From RBG-13-51-18 sp050014095 (GTDB lineage Bacteria; Chloroflexota; Dehalococcoidia; Dehalococcoidales; RBG-16-60-22), in contig JBEKDZ010000004.1 of NCBI GenBank assembly GCA_050014095.1, positions 186,001 to 250,000 on the forward strand: DNA of 64,000 nucleotides, given 5' to 3'. Shown piece by piece: positions 56,676 through 64,000 of this stretch (position 1 is its first letter; the number at the start of each line of letters is the position of its first letter). The notes under the pieces were generated by a model. That model did no database searches, was not told the DNA's origin, and saw nothing but the letters and a program-made list of their open reading frames with translations. The position numbers were made by a program, and so were the translations under genes.

Positions 56676-57305
56676 TCAGGCATTCTTCAGGGCTACCCCT
56701 TCGATGACATCGGCGACATCCTCGCACCTGTCCGTAGCCGTCTCCATATGCTCGTAAATCTCCCGCCATTTGATGATTTCCGTCATATCCTTAGCGTTAT
56801 CAAAAAGCTCCCCGATAGCCGCCCGGTAAAGTCGGTCTGCCGCATTTTCCAGTCGGTTAATCTCTACGCACCTCTCCAACATCTGTTTAAACTCGGCTTT
56901 ATGCCTTAAGCTGGAGACGGCTTTTTGCATCTCCACGGCTGCCATCACGATAACATCAGCCAGCTCTCGGGCTCTATCGGTGGGTTTGGATATCTTATAG
57001 ATGAACATGGCGTCGGCGGCGGAGTGAATAAAATCCAGCACGTCGTCCATCGTATGCGCCAGCATAGCGATATCTTCCCGGTCGAAGGGCGTGACGAAAG
57101 TGCGGTGCAATAGGGAAATTATCTGGTGGGTGATGGTATCGCCGTCATGCTCCAGTTCCGTTATCTCCGCAACGCGACTATCGATGAACTGCCAAGTATC
57201 GAGCATCTCTTTTAACGCCTTGGACGCTTTGATGATGTTTTGTGCGCTCTGCTCAAACAGGTCGAAGAATTTATGCTCTTTGGGCATAAAAGGAAATCTA
57301 GGCAT
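56676..57305 (-). CDS. DUF47 (PhoU-like) family protein
   Basis: A 209-residue all-helical protein of the DUF47 family, distant relatives of PhoU: FFDLFEQSAQNIIKASKALK, EITELEHDGDTITHQIISLL, TPFDREDIAMLAHTMDDVLD and the ending DRCEDVADVIEGVALKNA. The E/DxxxD motifs resemble the metal-binding sites of PhoU. In many genomes it is next to a Pit-type phosphate transporter gene; here none is adjacent, so a link with phosphate transport is inferred. AAAGGAGG precedes the ATG. Confidence 0.9.
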   Translation of the reverse strand: MPRFPFMPKEHKFFDLFEQSAQNIIKASKALKEMLDTWQFIDSRVAEITELEHDGDTITHQIISLLHRTFVTPFDREDIAMLAHTMDDVLDFIHSAADAMFIYKISKPTDRARELADVIVMAAVEMQKAVSSLRHKAEFKQMLERCVEINRLENAADRLYRAAIGELFDNAKDMTEIIKWREIYEHMETATDRCEDVADVIEGVALKNA

Positions 57306-57406
57306 AGTTCCTCCTTTGCCTTGAAAACCGAGCGATTACGGTAAGGAAGCGTGGTTTGACCAAAATGAGTTTAGTGGAGGGAGCCATTGATTGTCAAGAA
57401 AAACGG

Positions 57407-58771
57407 CTAGCTCTCCGCCCCTTTACCCCCCTCCGCCGTCTTCCTCTGTTTTTCTTCCCATGCCTTCTGGCGTTCGAGTATCTGCTTCTCAAATCCCAGC
57501 AGTCCCGGCTCGTAAAATTTCTTTTCCTTGACAGAATCCGGCAGGTGCTGTTGGTCGACGACATGCCCCGGAAAGTCGTGGGCGTATTTGTAGTCCTTGC
57601 CGTAGCCCATCTCTTTCATCAGTGGCGTTGGCGCGTTGCGGATATTCATCGGTACGTTCTCGCTGGAGCCTTTTTTAATTAGCTCCTGCACCTTGGTGTA
57701 AGCCGTATAAAGTGAGTTACTCTTGGGCGCGGTAGCCAGGTAAACCGCTGCCTCGGTCAGCGCCAGGTTGCCTTCCGGCATGCCGATGAAATGCACCGCC
57801 TGCTGTGCCGCCATCGCTATCACCAGCGCCTGCGGGTCAGCCATGCCGATATCCTCCGAGGCGAAGCGCACCATGCGCCGGGCAATGTATAGCGGGTCTT
57901 CACCCGCCTCCAGCATCATCGCCAGCCAGTAAATCGAGGCATCGGGGTCGGAGTCCCGCATGGACTTGTGCAGCGCCGAGATTAGATTGTAGTGCTGCTC
58001 CCCCGCCCGGTCGTACAGCACCGCCCTTTTTTGAAATGCGTCCTCGATAGTCTCCAGCTTGATGATGCGTTTCCCTTTAGCGTCGACCGGCGTGCTTAAG
58101 GCGGCTATCTCCAGGGTATTAAGTGCCATCCGCGCGTCGCTGTTGGACATTTTTATCAGGTGGTCTAGGGCGTCATATGGCAGCTCGAGGTTGAGGTCGC
58201 CCAAGCCCAATAGCTTATCCGTGGCTGCCCGCGCGATGAGTATCTTGATTTCTTCCTCGGTGAGCGGCTTGAGCGGCATAACGCGCGTTCGCGAAAGCAG
58301 CGGCGACGTTACCTCGAAGGATGGATTTTCCGTAGTCGCGCCGATGAGAATGATGGTGCCGTCTTCGACGAAGGGCAGCACGGCATCCTGCTGGGTTTTA
58401 TTGAAGCGGTGGATTTCATCGATAAAGAGGATTGTTCTTTGCGAGTTCACCTGGCGTCGCTCTTTAGCCTCCCCCACGATTCTCCGCAGGTCCGCCACGC
58501 TGGCGCTCACGGCGCTGACCGGTGAAAAATGCGCCCCTGTGCTGTTGGCGATAATATTCGCCAGGGTGGTCTTGCCGCTGCCCGGCGGCCCCCAAAATAT
58601 CATCGAAGGAATGCGGTCGCTTTCGATAGCGCGCCGCAGCACCCGCCCCTTCGCCAGCAGGTGTTCCTGCCCCACGAACCCATTAAGACTATTGGGTCTC
58701 ATGCGCGTGGCCAGCGGCGCCTGCTGCAACTGCTGCAGATCGGCTTGTTTTTCGAACATGTCCATGCTCAT
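57407..58771 (-). CDS. rarA: Replication-associated recombination protein RarA (MgsA/WHIP family)
   Basis: A 454-residue AAA+ clamp-loader-like ATPase. MRPNSLNGFVGQEHLLAKGR, Walker A FWGPPGSGKTTLANIIA near residues 60-72, Walker B TILFIDEIHRFNKTQQDAVL, sensor GATTENPSFEVTSPLLSR, and the MgsA C-terminal domain with YIARRMVRFASEDIG. It acts at stalled forks. GGGGAGG lies before the ATG. The GNAT gene upstream overlaps it by 4 nt, so the two are coupled. Confidence 0.95.
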   Translation of the reverse strand: MSMDMFEKQADLQQLQQAPLATRMRPNSLNGFVGQEHLLAKGRVLRRAIESDRIPSMIFWGPPGSGKTTLANIIANSTGAHFSPVSAVSASVADLRRIVGEAKERRQVNSQRTILFIDEIHRFNKTQQDAVLPFVEDGTIILIGATTENPSFEVTSPLLSRTRVMPLKPLTEEEIKILIARAATDKLLGLGDLNLELPYDALDHLIKMSNSDARMALNTLEIAALSTPVDAKGKRIIKLETIEDAFQKRAVLYDRAGEQHYNLISALHKSMRDSDPDASIYWLAMMLEAGEDPLYIARRMVRFASEDIGMADPQALVIAMAAQQAVHFIGMPEGNLALTEAAVYLATAPKSNSLYTAYTKVQELIKKGSSENVPMNIRNAPTPLMKEMGYGKDYKYAHDFPGHVVDQQHLPDSVKEKKFYEPGLLGFEKQILERQKAWEEKQRKTAEGGKGAES

Positions 58772-59214
58772 AATCTGCCTCCCCTATCGGCATCGGCAAG
58801 TAGTTTAAAGTATATGATTTCCGGGTCGCCTTCATCAAGGTTCTCGATGTAGCCGCTGCGGATGAATCCATTAGCTTCGTAAGTCTTTTGCGCGGGTATA
58901 TTGGATTGATTAGTGGAAGTGAAGAACTTTTTCGTAGTGCAGAGTTTTTCCATGTGTTGGATTAGAGCAGTACCGATGCCCCTCCGCCGGTAGGCCGGAT
59001 TAACGTTCAATAATCCCATCCACCCCTGATGATAGAAAGTATAATTTAATATCGCAGCACCCACTACCTTACCGTCTATCAAGGCAACCAGGCATTCCCC
59101 GGCCGCGATAGAGCGCTTAATTAAGTCCGTATGGTCTTCGGTGTTGCCGATTAACATGGACTCGATTTCTAGGATGCCTAGTAGGTCTTTATTCGTTGCC
59201 TTTTTAATCTTCAC
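58768..59214 (-). CDS. GNAT family N-acetyltransferase
   Basis: A 148-residue GNAT protein. The acetyl-CoA loop LLNVNPAYRRRGIGTALIQHM is near residues 72-92 (with R-R-x-G-I-G-T), followed by FTSTNQSNIPAQKTYEANGF. This is the RimI-like compact form. The GTG start has AAGGGG upstream, and the stop overlaps the rarA start by 4 nt. The acceptor amine is unknown. Confidence 0.88.
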   Translation of the reverse strand: MKIKKATNKDLLGILEIESMLIGNTEDHTDLIKRSIAAGECLVALIDGKVVGAAILNYTFYHQGWMGLLNVNPAYRRRGIGTALIQHMEKLCTTKKFFTSTNQSNIPAQKTYEANGFIRSGYIENLDEGDPEIIYFKLLADADRGGRL

Positions 59215-59263
59215 CTTTACCCCTTGCTACTTGTAACTTGTCAGTTGTTACTTTCCCCACTCC

Positions 59264-59704
59264 CTACGCCTCTGCCAGCCTCTTTAAATTGGCGAGTATT
59301 TCCTCCATGCTTTTGCCTATCATCTTCTCGCCGAACAGCGCACCGATAATTTTCCCGAAAATCCCCATCGGCATCTCTAAGTCCTCGAACATAGTAAACC
59401 TACTCCCCGTCGGTGTTTCCCCAATGCTCCACACCTGGTCGTCCTTCTTTAGCGAGCCGGATGTTACGACGAAGGCCATTTTCTTATTCTTTTCCCATTC
59501 GGTGACTTTATAGTTGAGTTTCATCAGCTGTCCGCCGGATTTTTCTTCGTAGTAGAAAGTAGTGCCAACGCCGCTGCGCTTTTCGCCTGTGTATTCGAAT
59601 TTCTTTAGCAGGTTAAACCACTTTAGAATTTTCTCCGGTTCAACCAGAAAAGGCCAGACCTTCTCCGGCGCCGCCTTGATGTCGATAGACCTTTGTACTT
59701 TCAC
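59264..59704 (-). CDS. SRPBCC family protein (polyketide cyclase/START-like)
   Basis: A 146-residue helix-grip protein: VQRSIDIKAAPEKVWPFLVE at the start, FEYTGEKRSGVGTTFYYEEK, a long amphipathic C-terminal helix (MIGKSMEEILANLKRLAEA). Such proteins bind hydrophobic ligands in the central cavity; no catalytic residues can be assigned. The GTG start has AGGAGG 5 nt upstream. It is followed 50 nt later by the GNAT gene. Confidence 0.85.
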   Translation of the reverse strand: MKVQRSIDIKAAPEKVWPFLVEPEKILKWFNLLKKFEYTGEKRSGVGTTFYYEEKSGGQLMKLNYKVTEWEKNKKMAFVVTSGSLKKDDQVWSIGETPTGSRFTMFEDLEMPMGIFGKIIGALFGEKMIGKSMEEILANLKRLAEA

Positions 59705-59777
59705 TTAGACCTCCTTTTTATTGTCATTCTCAACTTGATTGGGAATACAGTCACTCATTTAGAAGTATCCAGACACT

Positions 59778-60020
59778 TTATATATTAATATCAAAGAATT
59801 GCCTATCATAAATTGGTGAGAAATTTGGTCCGTTCTTTTTCATCTCTACCACAGCCTCGATTAATGTATCTTTTGCTGGACATATTGGGTTGTTACCGAG
59901 ACTATGTCTACGCATGTTGTAATAACAAAACCGGAACATATTTTGTTTAGAACCTCTAGTACTACGAGGAATATGTTTTAACTCTTCATCAAGTTTGCTA
60001 CTAATCTCTTCTTTCTTCAT
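59778..60020 (-). CDS. Small protein of unknown function
   Basis: An 80-residue protein: MKKEEISSKLDEELKHIPRS, TRGSKQNMFRFCYYNMRRHS, LGNNPICPAKDTLIEAVVEM, KKNGPNFSPIYDRQFFDINI. It has no membrane segment and no recognised family. GGGGAG lies 11 nt before the chosen ATG; an in-frame ATG at 60077 would overlap the AMMECR1 gene. It is AT-rich and may be an insertion between AMMECR1 and SRPBCC genes. Confidence 0.5.
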   Translation of the reverse strand: MKKEEISSKLDEELKHIPRSTRGSKQNMFRFCYYNMRRHSLGNNPICPAKDTLIEAVVEMKKNGPNFSPIYDRQFFDINI

Positions 60021-60073
60021 AGTTACACTATCTCCCCTTTCCTCTTTTAAGCTTCGTGTTGAGTATTTCCCCT

Positions 60074-60580
60074 TCACTTATACCTCTTCACCTCGAACCG
60101 GTAAAGCTGCACCGGCTCGTTCGGCGCGATACCCCCCTTTTGACGGCAGATGTCTATCTGGTACGCCGCCGTATCCACGCCCTCCAGGTCCGGCAGTAAT
60201 AGTCCCCGCCGCCACCCCGCCTGCACAATCACGCCGTACTTCTTGGGGTCGAGGTGGCTTTCATCCGGCACCGGCTCCGGCTCAGTCAACACATCCACGC
60301 TGTAATCGAGGTCTTTCAGCTCCTCCTCGGTGATGGGTTCAAAACGCGGGTCGCGGGTGGCGGAGCTTATAGCGTTAGTGATGACCTCTTCCGCCACGTT
60401 CCTCTCCTGCGGCTCGAAGGTGCCGATGCACCCCCGCAAATCGCCAAGCTTATGGATGGAAACGAAGACGCCAGCCTGCTGCTGCATTTCCGAGGTGAGG
60501 TTTTTGGGCGCAGCGAGCCTCTTCCCTGTTTTGGTATAAACCTCCACCGTCTCTTTAGCCAAAGCTGCAATAGGGTGCAT
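60074..60580 (-). CDS. AMMECR1 domain protein (AmmeMemoRadiSam system protein A)
   Basis: A 168-residue AMMECR1-domain protein: ASLHKLGDLRGCIGTF-like motif (here VSIHKLGDLRGCIGTFEPQ), EEVITNAISSATRDPRFEPI, LDYSVDVLTEPEPV and GRRGLLLPDLEGVDT-like ending (WRRGLLLPDLEGVDTAAYQ). The LRGCIGT motif is the family hallmark. Its function is unknown, but it is regularly found with MEMO and a radical SAM enzyme, as here: the MEMO gene ends one base before its ATG. GGAGGG is upstream. Confidence 0.93.
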   Translation of the reverse strand: MHPIAALAKETVEVYTKTGKRLAAPKNLTSEMQQQAGVFVSIHKLGDLRGCIGTFEPQERNVAEEVITNAISSATRDPRFEPITEEELKDLDYSVDVLTEPEPVPDESHLDPKKYGVIVQAGWRRGLLLPDLEGVDTAAYQIDICRQKGGIAPNEPVQLYRFEVKRYK

Positions 60581-61396
60581 CTACGTCCCTCCCTTCTTAA
60601 AGATAACGCCGGCGTAGGCGACCACAGAACTATAATCGCCAGTGGCGTCGCCGCTATTTTGATATTTTATTAGTTCCGCCCCGTTTACCCCCAGCTCTTT
60701 AGCTGCGGTAATGAGGGTGACTACAGGACCGTGGGCACACATCGTTATATGCAGGTTATTATACCGTTGCGTAAGCTCATCGGCGTCGAGGGAGAGCATC
60801 GCCTCCACCGCTTTCATGTCCTTCTCCCGCGCTACTTCCGCCGGTTCATAGTGCGTCATATCCCCGCTAGCAAGGATGACTGCCCCCCGCTTAAGCCCCT
60901 TAATCGCCCGGGCGACGGTATGGCCGATTTCTTTATAGATAACATCCGAGGCTCCGGCGAGGATGATAGGCACTATCTTTACATCCGACTTAATGTATTG
61001 CAGGAAGGGGACTTGCACCTCGACGGCGTGTTCGTCCTCATGAGCTAAATAGTCTTCTTCGGCATACTTAGAAAGCTCAATGATTTTACGCGCCAGTTCC
61101 TCATCAACTTCTACCTCTCCCAGCGGTGTCTTCCAGGTGCCCTCCGGCCAGACGCTGAAAGGTTTGCCCAGACCCGAATGGGAGGGTCCGATGACGATAA
61201 AGGTATCTTTAAAACTGACCCTGGAGATGGCCGCCCCGGCTACCGCGCCGGAGTAGATATAGCCGGCGTGGGGCATCAGCAAGCCGACCACCTCTTCTTT
61301 AGGCGCGGTTTTATCTACATATTTAGCCAGCGTTGTTTTAAGTTCTGCCGGAGATGCGGGATAGAAATACCCGGCGACGGTTGGATTTCTTATCAT
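60581..61396 (-). CDS. MEMO family protein (AmmeMemoRadiSam system protein B)
   Basis: A 271-residue MEMO-type protein related to class III extradiol dioxygenases. Seen: IRNPTVAGYFYPASPAELK at the start, LLMPHAGYIYSGAVAGAAIS with the metal-binding-type His, VIGPSHSGLGKPFSVWPEG, and the AHEDEHAVEVQVPFLQYI block with His/Glu residues, then LASGDMTHYEP. The combination with AMMECR1 and a radical SAM protein defines the AmmeMemoRadiSam set, whose reaction is not known. AGGAGG precedes the ATG. Confidence 0.94.
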   Translation of the reverse strand: MIRNPTVAGYFYPASPAELKTTLAKYVDKTAPKEEVVGLLMPHAGYIYSGAVAGAAISRVSFKDTFIVIGPSHSGLGKPFSVWPEGTWKTPLGEVEVDEELARKIIELSKYAEEDYLAHEDEHAVEVQVPFLQYIKSDVKIVPIILAGASDVIYKEIGHTVARAIKGLKRGAVILASGDMTHYEPAEVAREKDMKAVEAMLSLDADELTQRYNNLHITMCAHGPVVTLITAAKELGVNGAELIKYQNSGDATGDYSSVVAYAGVIFKKGGT

Positions 61397-61407
61397 ACAA
61401 CACCTCC

Positions 61408-62445
61408 TTAATGATTTGGAGGGGACGTGGTGGGACGAAAGTTAAGGTCCGCCCCGCAGTAGCGGCATTTTGAGCCGGCAAGGCCGGTCATTTCCGTTTG
61501 ATAGCCCACCCTCCTCACGATTAGCTTGCCGCAATTATAGCAGCGGGTACTCTCGCTTTCATGGCCGGGCACATTGCCGGCATAGACGAACTTTAGTCCG
61601 ACTTTTTTGCCAATCGCCGCGGCTCGTTCAATCGTCTCCAGCGGTGTCGGCGGCAGGTGGGTCAAATGATGATGGGGGTAAAAGCGGGTTACGTGCCAGG
61701 GAGTTAGCTCGCCAAGCTCATGGCATATCCAGCCCGACAACCCCTCCAGCTGTTCATTGTCATCGTTCATCGTGGGGATGATATTGGTGATAACCTCGAT
61801 ATGCATGTTCCATTTACTTTTAGCGCGTTTGGTGACCTCGAGAATCTCGCGCCAATGTGGTATGCCCGTTAGGTTTTTGTAGAACTCATCGGAGAAACCC
61901 TTGATATCCACCCGCCAGGCATCGAGGTAAGGTCCGATTGTATCCAACGTTTCAGGTGTTGCATAGCCATTGGTGACGTAGACGGTATAGAGTCCATTCT
62001 CTTTCGCCAGTTTGGCGGAATCCAAAGTGTATTCGAACCAGATGGTCGGTTCGTTATATGTCCAGGCGATGCCTTTACAGTCGCTCTGTTTAGCTGTTTT
62101 AATGGCGGCTTCCGGCGTGAGTTCCCGGCAGGCATGCTTCAGCGAACCACCATCGGCGGTGGATATCTCCCAATTCTGGCAGTGCTGGCAGTGGAAGTTG
62201 CAGCCCAGCGTGCCGAGGGAGAAACACAGTGTGCCGGGATAAAAGTGAAAGAGCGGCTTCTTCTCTATGGGGTCGGAGGCGGCGGAAGAAACCAGGGCAT
62301 AGTTCAGGTTGAAGAGGGCGCCATCTTGATTCTGGTACATGCCGCAGACGCCGTATTTCCCCGGATTAATACGGCAGCGCCATTGGCAGGTTCGGCACCT
62401 TACCCTGGAGTCCGGCAGCTTATCATAAAGCACAGCCTCATGCAT
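61408..62445 (-). CDS. AmmeMemoRadiSam system radical SAM enzyme
   Basis: A 345-residue radical SAM protein of the PflA-like branch. An N-terminal Cys pair set (RCRTCQWRCRINPGKYGVCG), the cluster motif TLGCNFHCQHCQNWEIS (CxxxCxxC near residues 79-86), GIAWTYNEPTIWFEY, and a C-terminal zinc-ribbon-like CYNCGKL...CRYCGADL. It heads a three-gene operon with MEMO and AMMECR1 (11 nt and 0 nt spacing). It is expected to modify a protein or small molecule together with them; no substrate is seen in the region. Confidence 0.94.
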   Translation of the reverse strand: MHEAVLYDKLPDSRVRCRTCQWRCRINPGKYGVCGMYQNQDGALFNLNYALVSSAASDPIEKKPLFHFYPGTLCFSLGTLGCNFHCQHCQNWEISTADGGSLKHACRELTPEAAIKTAKQSDCKGIAWTYNEPTIWFEYTLDSAKLAKENGLYTVYVTNGYATPETLDTIGPYLDAWRVDIKGFSDEFYKNLTGIPHWREILEVTKRAKSKWNMHIEVITNIIPTMNDDNEQLEGLSGWICHELGELTPWHVTRFYPHHHLTHLPPTPLETIERAAAIGKKVGLKFVYAGNVPGHESESTRCYNCGKLIVRRVGYQTEMTGLAGSKCRYCGADLNFRPTTSPPNH

Positions 62446-62529
62446 GACCCTAGCTCCCCCAACTTAAGGTAATTATTATTATAGCACCGGGGGTAAGCGA
62501 ATTATACAGGGGGATAAATGGAGAAGTCG

Positions 62530-63744
62530 CTAACGGACGGTAATGCCTACCAACTGGGCGAAGTCGTAGGGTACGATGGGCGAGAGGACGATGAAAGAAA
62601 ACAGGTGTGCTACGAGGAAAACGATAAAGATTACCAGCAGCGTCCTTCTAAGCCAGGTAATCCTGCCGTTATGGAAATAGTCTAGCGCCTGATTAAGGGC
62701 CATGCCCAGTCCGAGGCAGGTGGCGCCGATGGCGGGGTAATAGTAAAACGGATAGGTGACTCTATCGGTGATGATGGTGGCAGGTATCCAGAACAGGTAG
62801 ATGCTGGTGTACCAGGCAACGCCGAAGAGCGCCGCATTGCTTTTCTTAATCGCCCGCCAAATCATATAGATAAAGGTGGGGATAGTAAACGTCCAGATAG
62901 TGAAGCTGATTGCCCCATAATAATGCGGCGTATACCAATAAGCCATGGGTTTATAAGCAATCAGCCACTGCCAGGGAGGTATGGCGGCCGGGTGGCTGAC
63001 GTTAGCGAAGGTAAGGCTGCCAGTTAGTCGTAGCATATCGAAAGTGCGGTGAATCGGGTCTTCCAGGTTAGCAAACTGACGGGTGATAGCGAAGTCACAG
63101 ACAATCATCAGTTCCACGAAGGCAAGAACCGCGAAGATAACCGTGAGGGCAAACCACCTGGAGCGACCCTGGCGGGTAAAAATCCAGTGAATCACCAGCG
63201 TCGGTAAAGCCAGCAAGCCATTAAGCTTGGCTAAGCCGGCCAGCCCGATGGCGATGCCCGAGGTGATATATTTACGACAGGCATAGAGCAGAAACGCCGC
63301 CATCATAAAAGTGAGGTGAAAAACATCCAACATGGCAACATGGTTCTGTACAAAGGTCATATTCTCGAAAGCGAGGAGGAAGGTGGCGATATTGGCGGCG
63401 TTTTTCGACATACCGAGTCGGCGGCAAAGTAAATAGAAAAGCACAATAGTAGTCGTGCCGAAGAGAATCGGGAAGACCCGCCAGCCCCAGGGATTATCGC
63501 CGAAAATCTGCATACCGGCGACGATGATGAGCTTGGCTAAAGGCGGGTGCTCCGGCCGTAGGTCTGTGGCATTTGCCGAGATACTCCTGGCGTCGTTAAC
63601 ATAGTGGGCTTCATCGAAAATTACTTCCGAGGGGTTGGTGATAATGCAGAAGTGCATGATTAAAGTGGCTAAAACAATCAGCGAAAGCCAGAAGTATTCC
63701 CACTTATAGAATCGGTAGAGCTTATTTTTTATTTCCATGCCCAT
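62530..63744 (-). CDS. PMT-type (GT39) membrane glycosyltransferase
   Basis: A 404-residue integral membrane protein with about nine helices. It matches the dolichyl-phosphate-mannose-protein mannosyltransferase type: the first loop carries FDEAHYVNDARSI with the catalytic-type Asp-Glu, then LRPEHPPLAKLIIVAGMQIF (HPPL). A C-terminal loop has DRVTYPFYYYPAIGA. It probably moves mannose from a lipid carrier to exported proteins. It overlaps the end of the GtrA gene upstream; the two are a common pair in lipid-linked sugar transfer. Confidence 0.9.
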   Translation of the reverse strand: MGMEIKNKLYRFYKWEYFWLSLIVLATLIMHFCIITNPSEVIFDEAHYVNDARSISANATDLRPEHPPLAKLIIVAGMQIFGDNPWGWRVFPILFGTTTIVLFYLLCRRLGMSKNAANIATFLLAFENMTFVQNHVAMLDVFHLTFMMAAFLLYACRKYITSGIAIGLAGLAKLNGLLALPTLVIHWIFTRQGRSRWFALTVIFAVLAFVELMIVCDFAITRQFANLEDPIHRTFDMLRLTGSLTFANVSHPAAIPPWQWLIAYKPMAYWYTPHYYGAISFTIWTFTIPTFIYMIWRAIKKSNAALFGVAWYTSIYLFWIPATIITDRVTYPFYYYPAIGATCLGLGMALNQALDYFHNGRITWLRRTLLVIFIVFLVAHLFSFIVLSPIVPYDFAQLVGITVR

Positions 63745-64000
63745 ATCGTGCTAAAAAAATAGTTCCACAGGAAAGCGATGAGGATGCCAACAAAGTCCGA
63801 CAAGTAGATATTAACGCCGGCATTGACCATCAACGCGGCGACACCCCAGTTAATGAAAGCCCCGGCGAAGGCAAGCAAATTATATTTCAACATGCGCCCG
63901 AAGAAGGACGCCGTTTTACCGGTACGTCTATCGGCAAAGGTGAAGAAATCATTCAGTAGGAAATTGGTTATAATGGAGACTTCAATACCAGGGATTAACT
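63729..64000 (-). CDS. GtrA-like membrane protein (5' part outside window)
   Basis: The C-terminal 89 residues of a GtrA-family protein: IPGIEVSIITNFLLNDFFTF, then ADRRTGKTASFFGRMLKYNL, LAFAGAFINWGVAALMVNAG and GILIAFLWNYFFSTIWAWK. The ITNFLLNDFFTF and LWNYFFSTxW motifs are typical. GtrA proteins are thought to flip or handle lipid-linked sugars across the membrane. The gene runs off the right edge. Its stop overlaps the PMT start by 16 nt. Confidence 0.9.
   Translation of the reverse strand, partial: LIPGIEVSIITNFLLNDFFTFADRRTGKTASFFGRMLKYNLLAFAGAFINWGVAALMVNAGVNIYLSDFVGILIAFLWNYFFSTIWAWK

Overview
The window looks like part of a chromosome from the Chloroflexota, most likely class Dehalococcoidia. 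This is inferred from gene content and order, not from a search. The clues are the run radA-(2H phosphoesterase)-ispD-ispF-cysS, DUF5679, the heterodisulfide-reductase-like and UROD-like proteins, many SDRs, and a remnant that looks like the 3' end of ssrA, a known island target in Dehalococcoides. Base composition is close to even. Gene direction switches at dnaA (13.97 kb): long minus-strand runs lie to its left and plus-strand genes start at it, so the replication origin may be close by.

Layout. 0-3.5 kb: an arylsulfotransferase-like protein and a B12-binding/radical SAM protein. 3.5-7.2 kb: hicAB toxin-antitoxin, gyrA and a TPR protein. 7.3-10.9 kb: NifU-like Fe-S scaffold, a membrane protein, aspartokinase, and an ApgM-type mutase that may be a homoserine kinase. 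11-13.6 kb: tRNA-Pro(CGG), an acetyltransferase, mazG and fmt. 13.9-18.1 kb: dnaA, a fused obg-nadD gene and a flavoprotein. 18.1-19.5 kb: an accessory patch with a gene remnant, a DUF5343 gene behind a clear promoter/operator, and an unexplained large hairpin. 19.7-34.5 kb: a catabolic and redox region with MaoC-like dehydratases, a NarI/HdrD-type membrane Fe-S protein, archease, MmgE/PrpD, an ATC hydrolase-like protein, three SDRs, an FAD reductase, a large GltD/NuoG-like oxidoreductase, a zinc-ribbon protein, two RRM proteins and a flavoprotein. 34.5-39.5 kb: accessory DNA, including a 1.6-kb segment bounded by perfect 32-bp direct repeats, a double-cupin protein, a UROD-family protein, an ssrA-like 3' fragment and a secreted Thr/Pro-rich protein. 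39.7-44.6 kb: a fused two-half ABC exporter, an MBL hydrolase and DUF5679. 44.9-50.2 kb: cysS-ispF-ispD-DUF559-2H-radA. 50.5-52.2 kb: beta, gamma and biotin subunits of a Na+-pumping decarboxylase. 52.3-57.3 kb: clpC, an unlinked 5S rRNA gene, a RemA-like gene, gmk and a DUF47 gene. 57.4-64 kb: rarA, GNAT, SRPBCC, the AMMECR1-MEMO-radical SAM trio, a PMT-type glycosyltransferase and a GtrA gene cut by the window edge.

The most unusual feature is in the spacers. Several families of short palindromic repeats recur, often as inverted pairs of about 70-120 bp. Two families each have one member carrying a tiny nuclease gene (GIY-YIG at 23.5 kb, DUF559 at 47.7 kb). This resembles REP/REPIN elements with their RAYT transposases, but with different enzymes. 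Other points of note are the Obg-NadD fusion, the altered DnaA DNA-binding signature, the 32-bp repeat island, a second ispD start fragment and the 105-nt hairpin at 19.4 kb. All family names here come from reading motifs, not from database searches.
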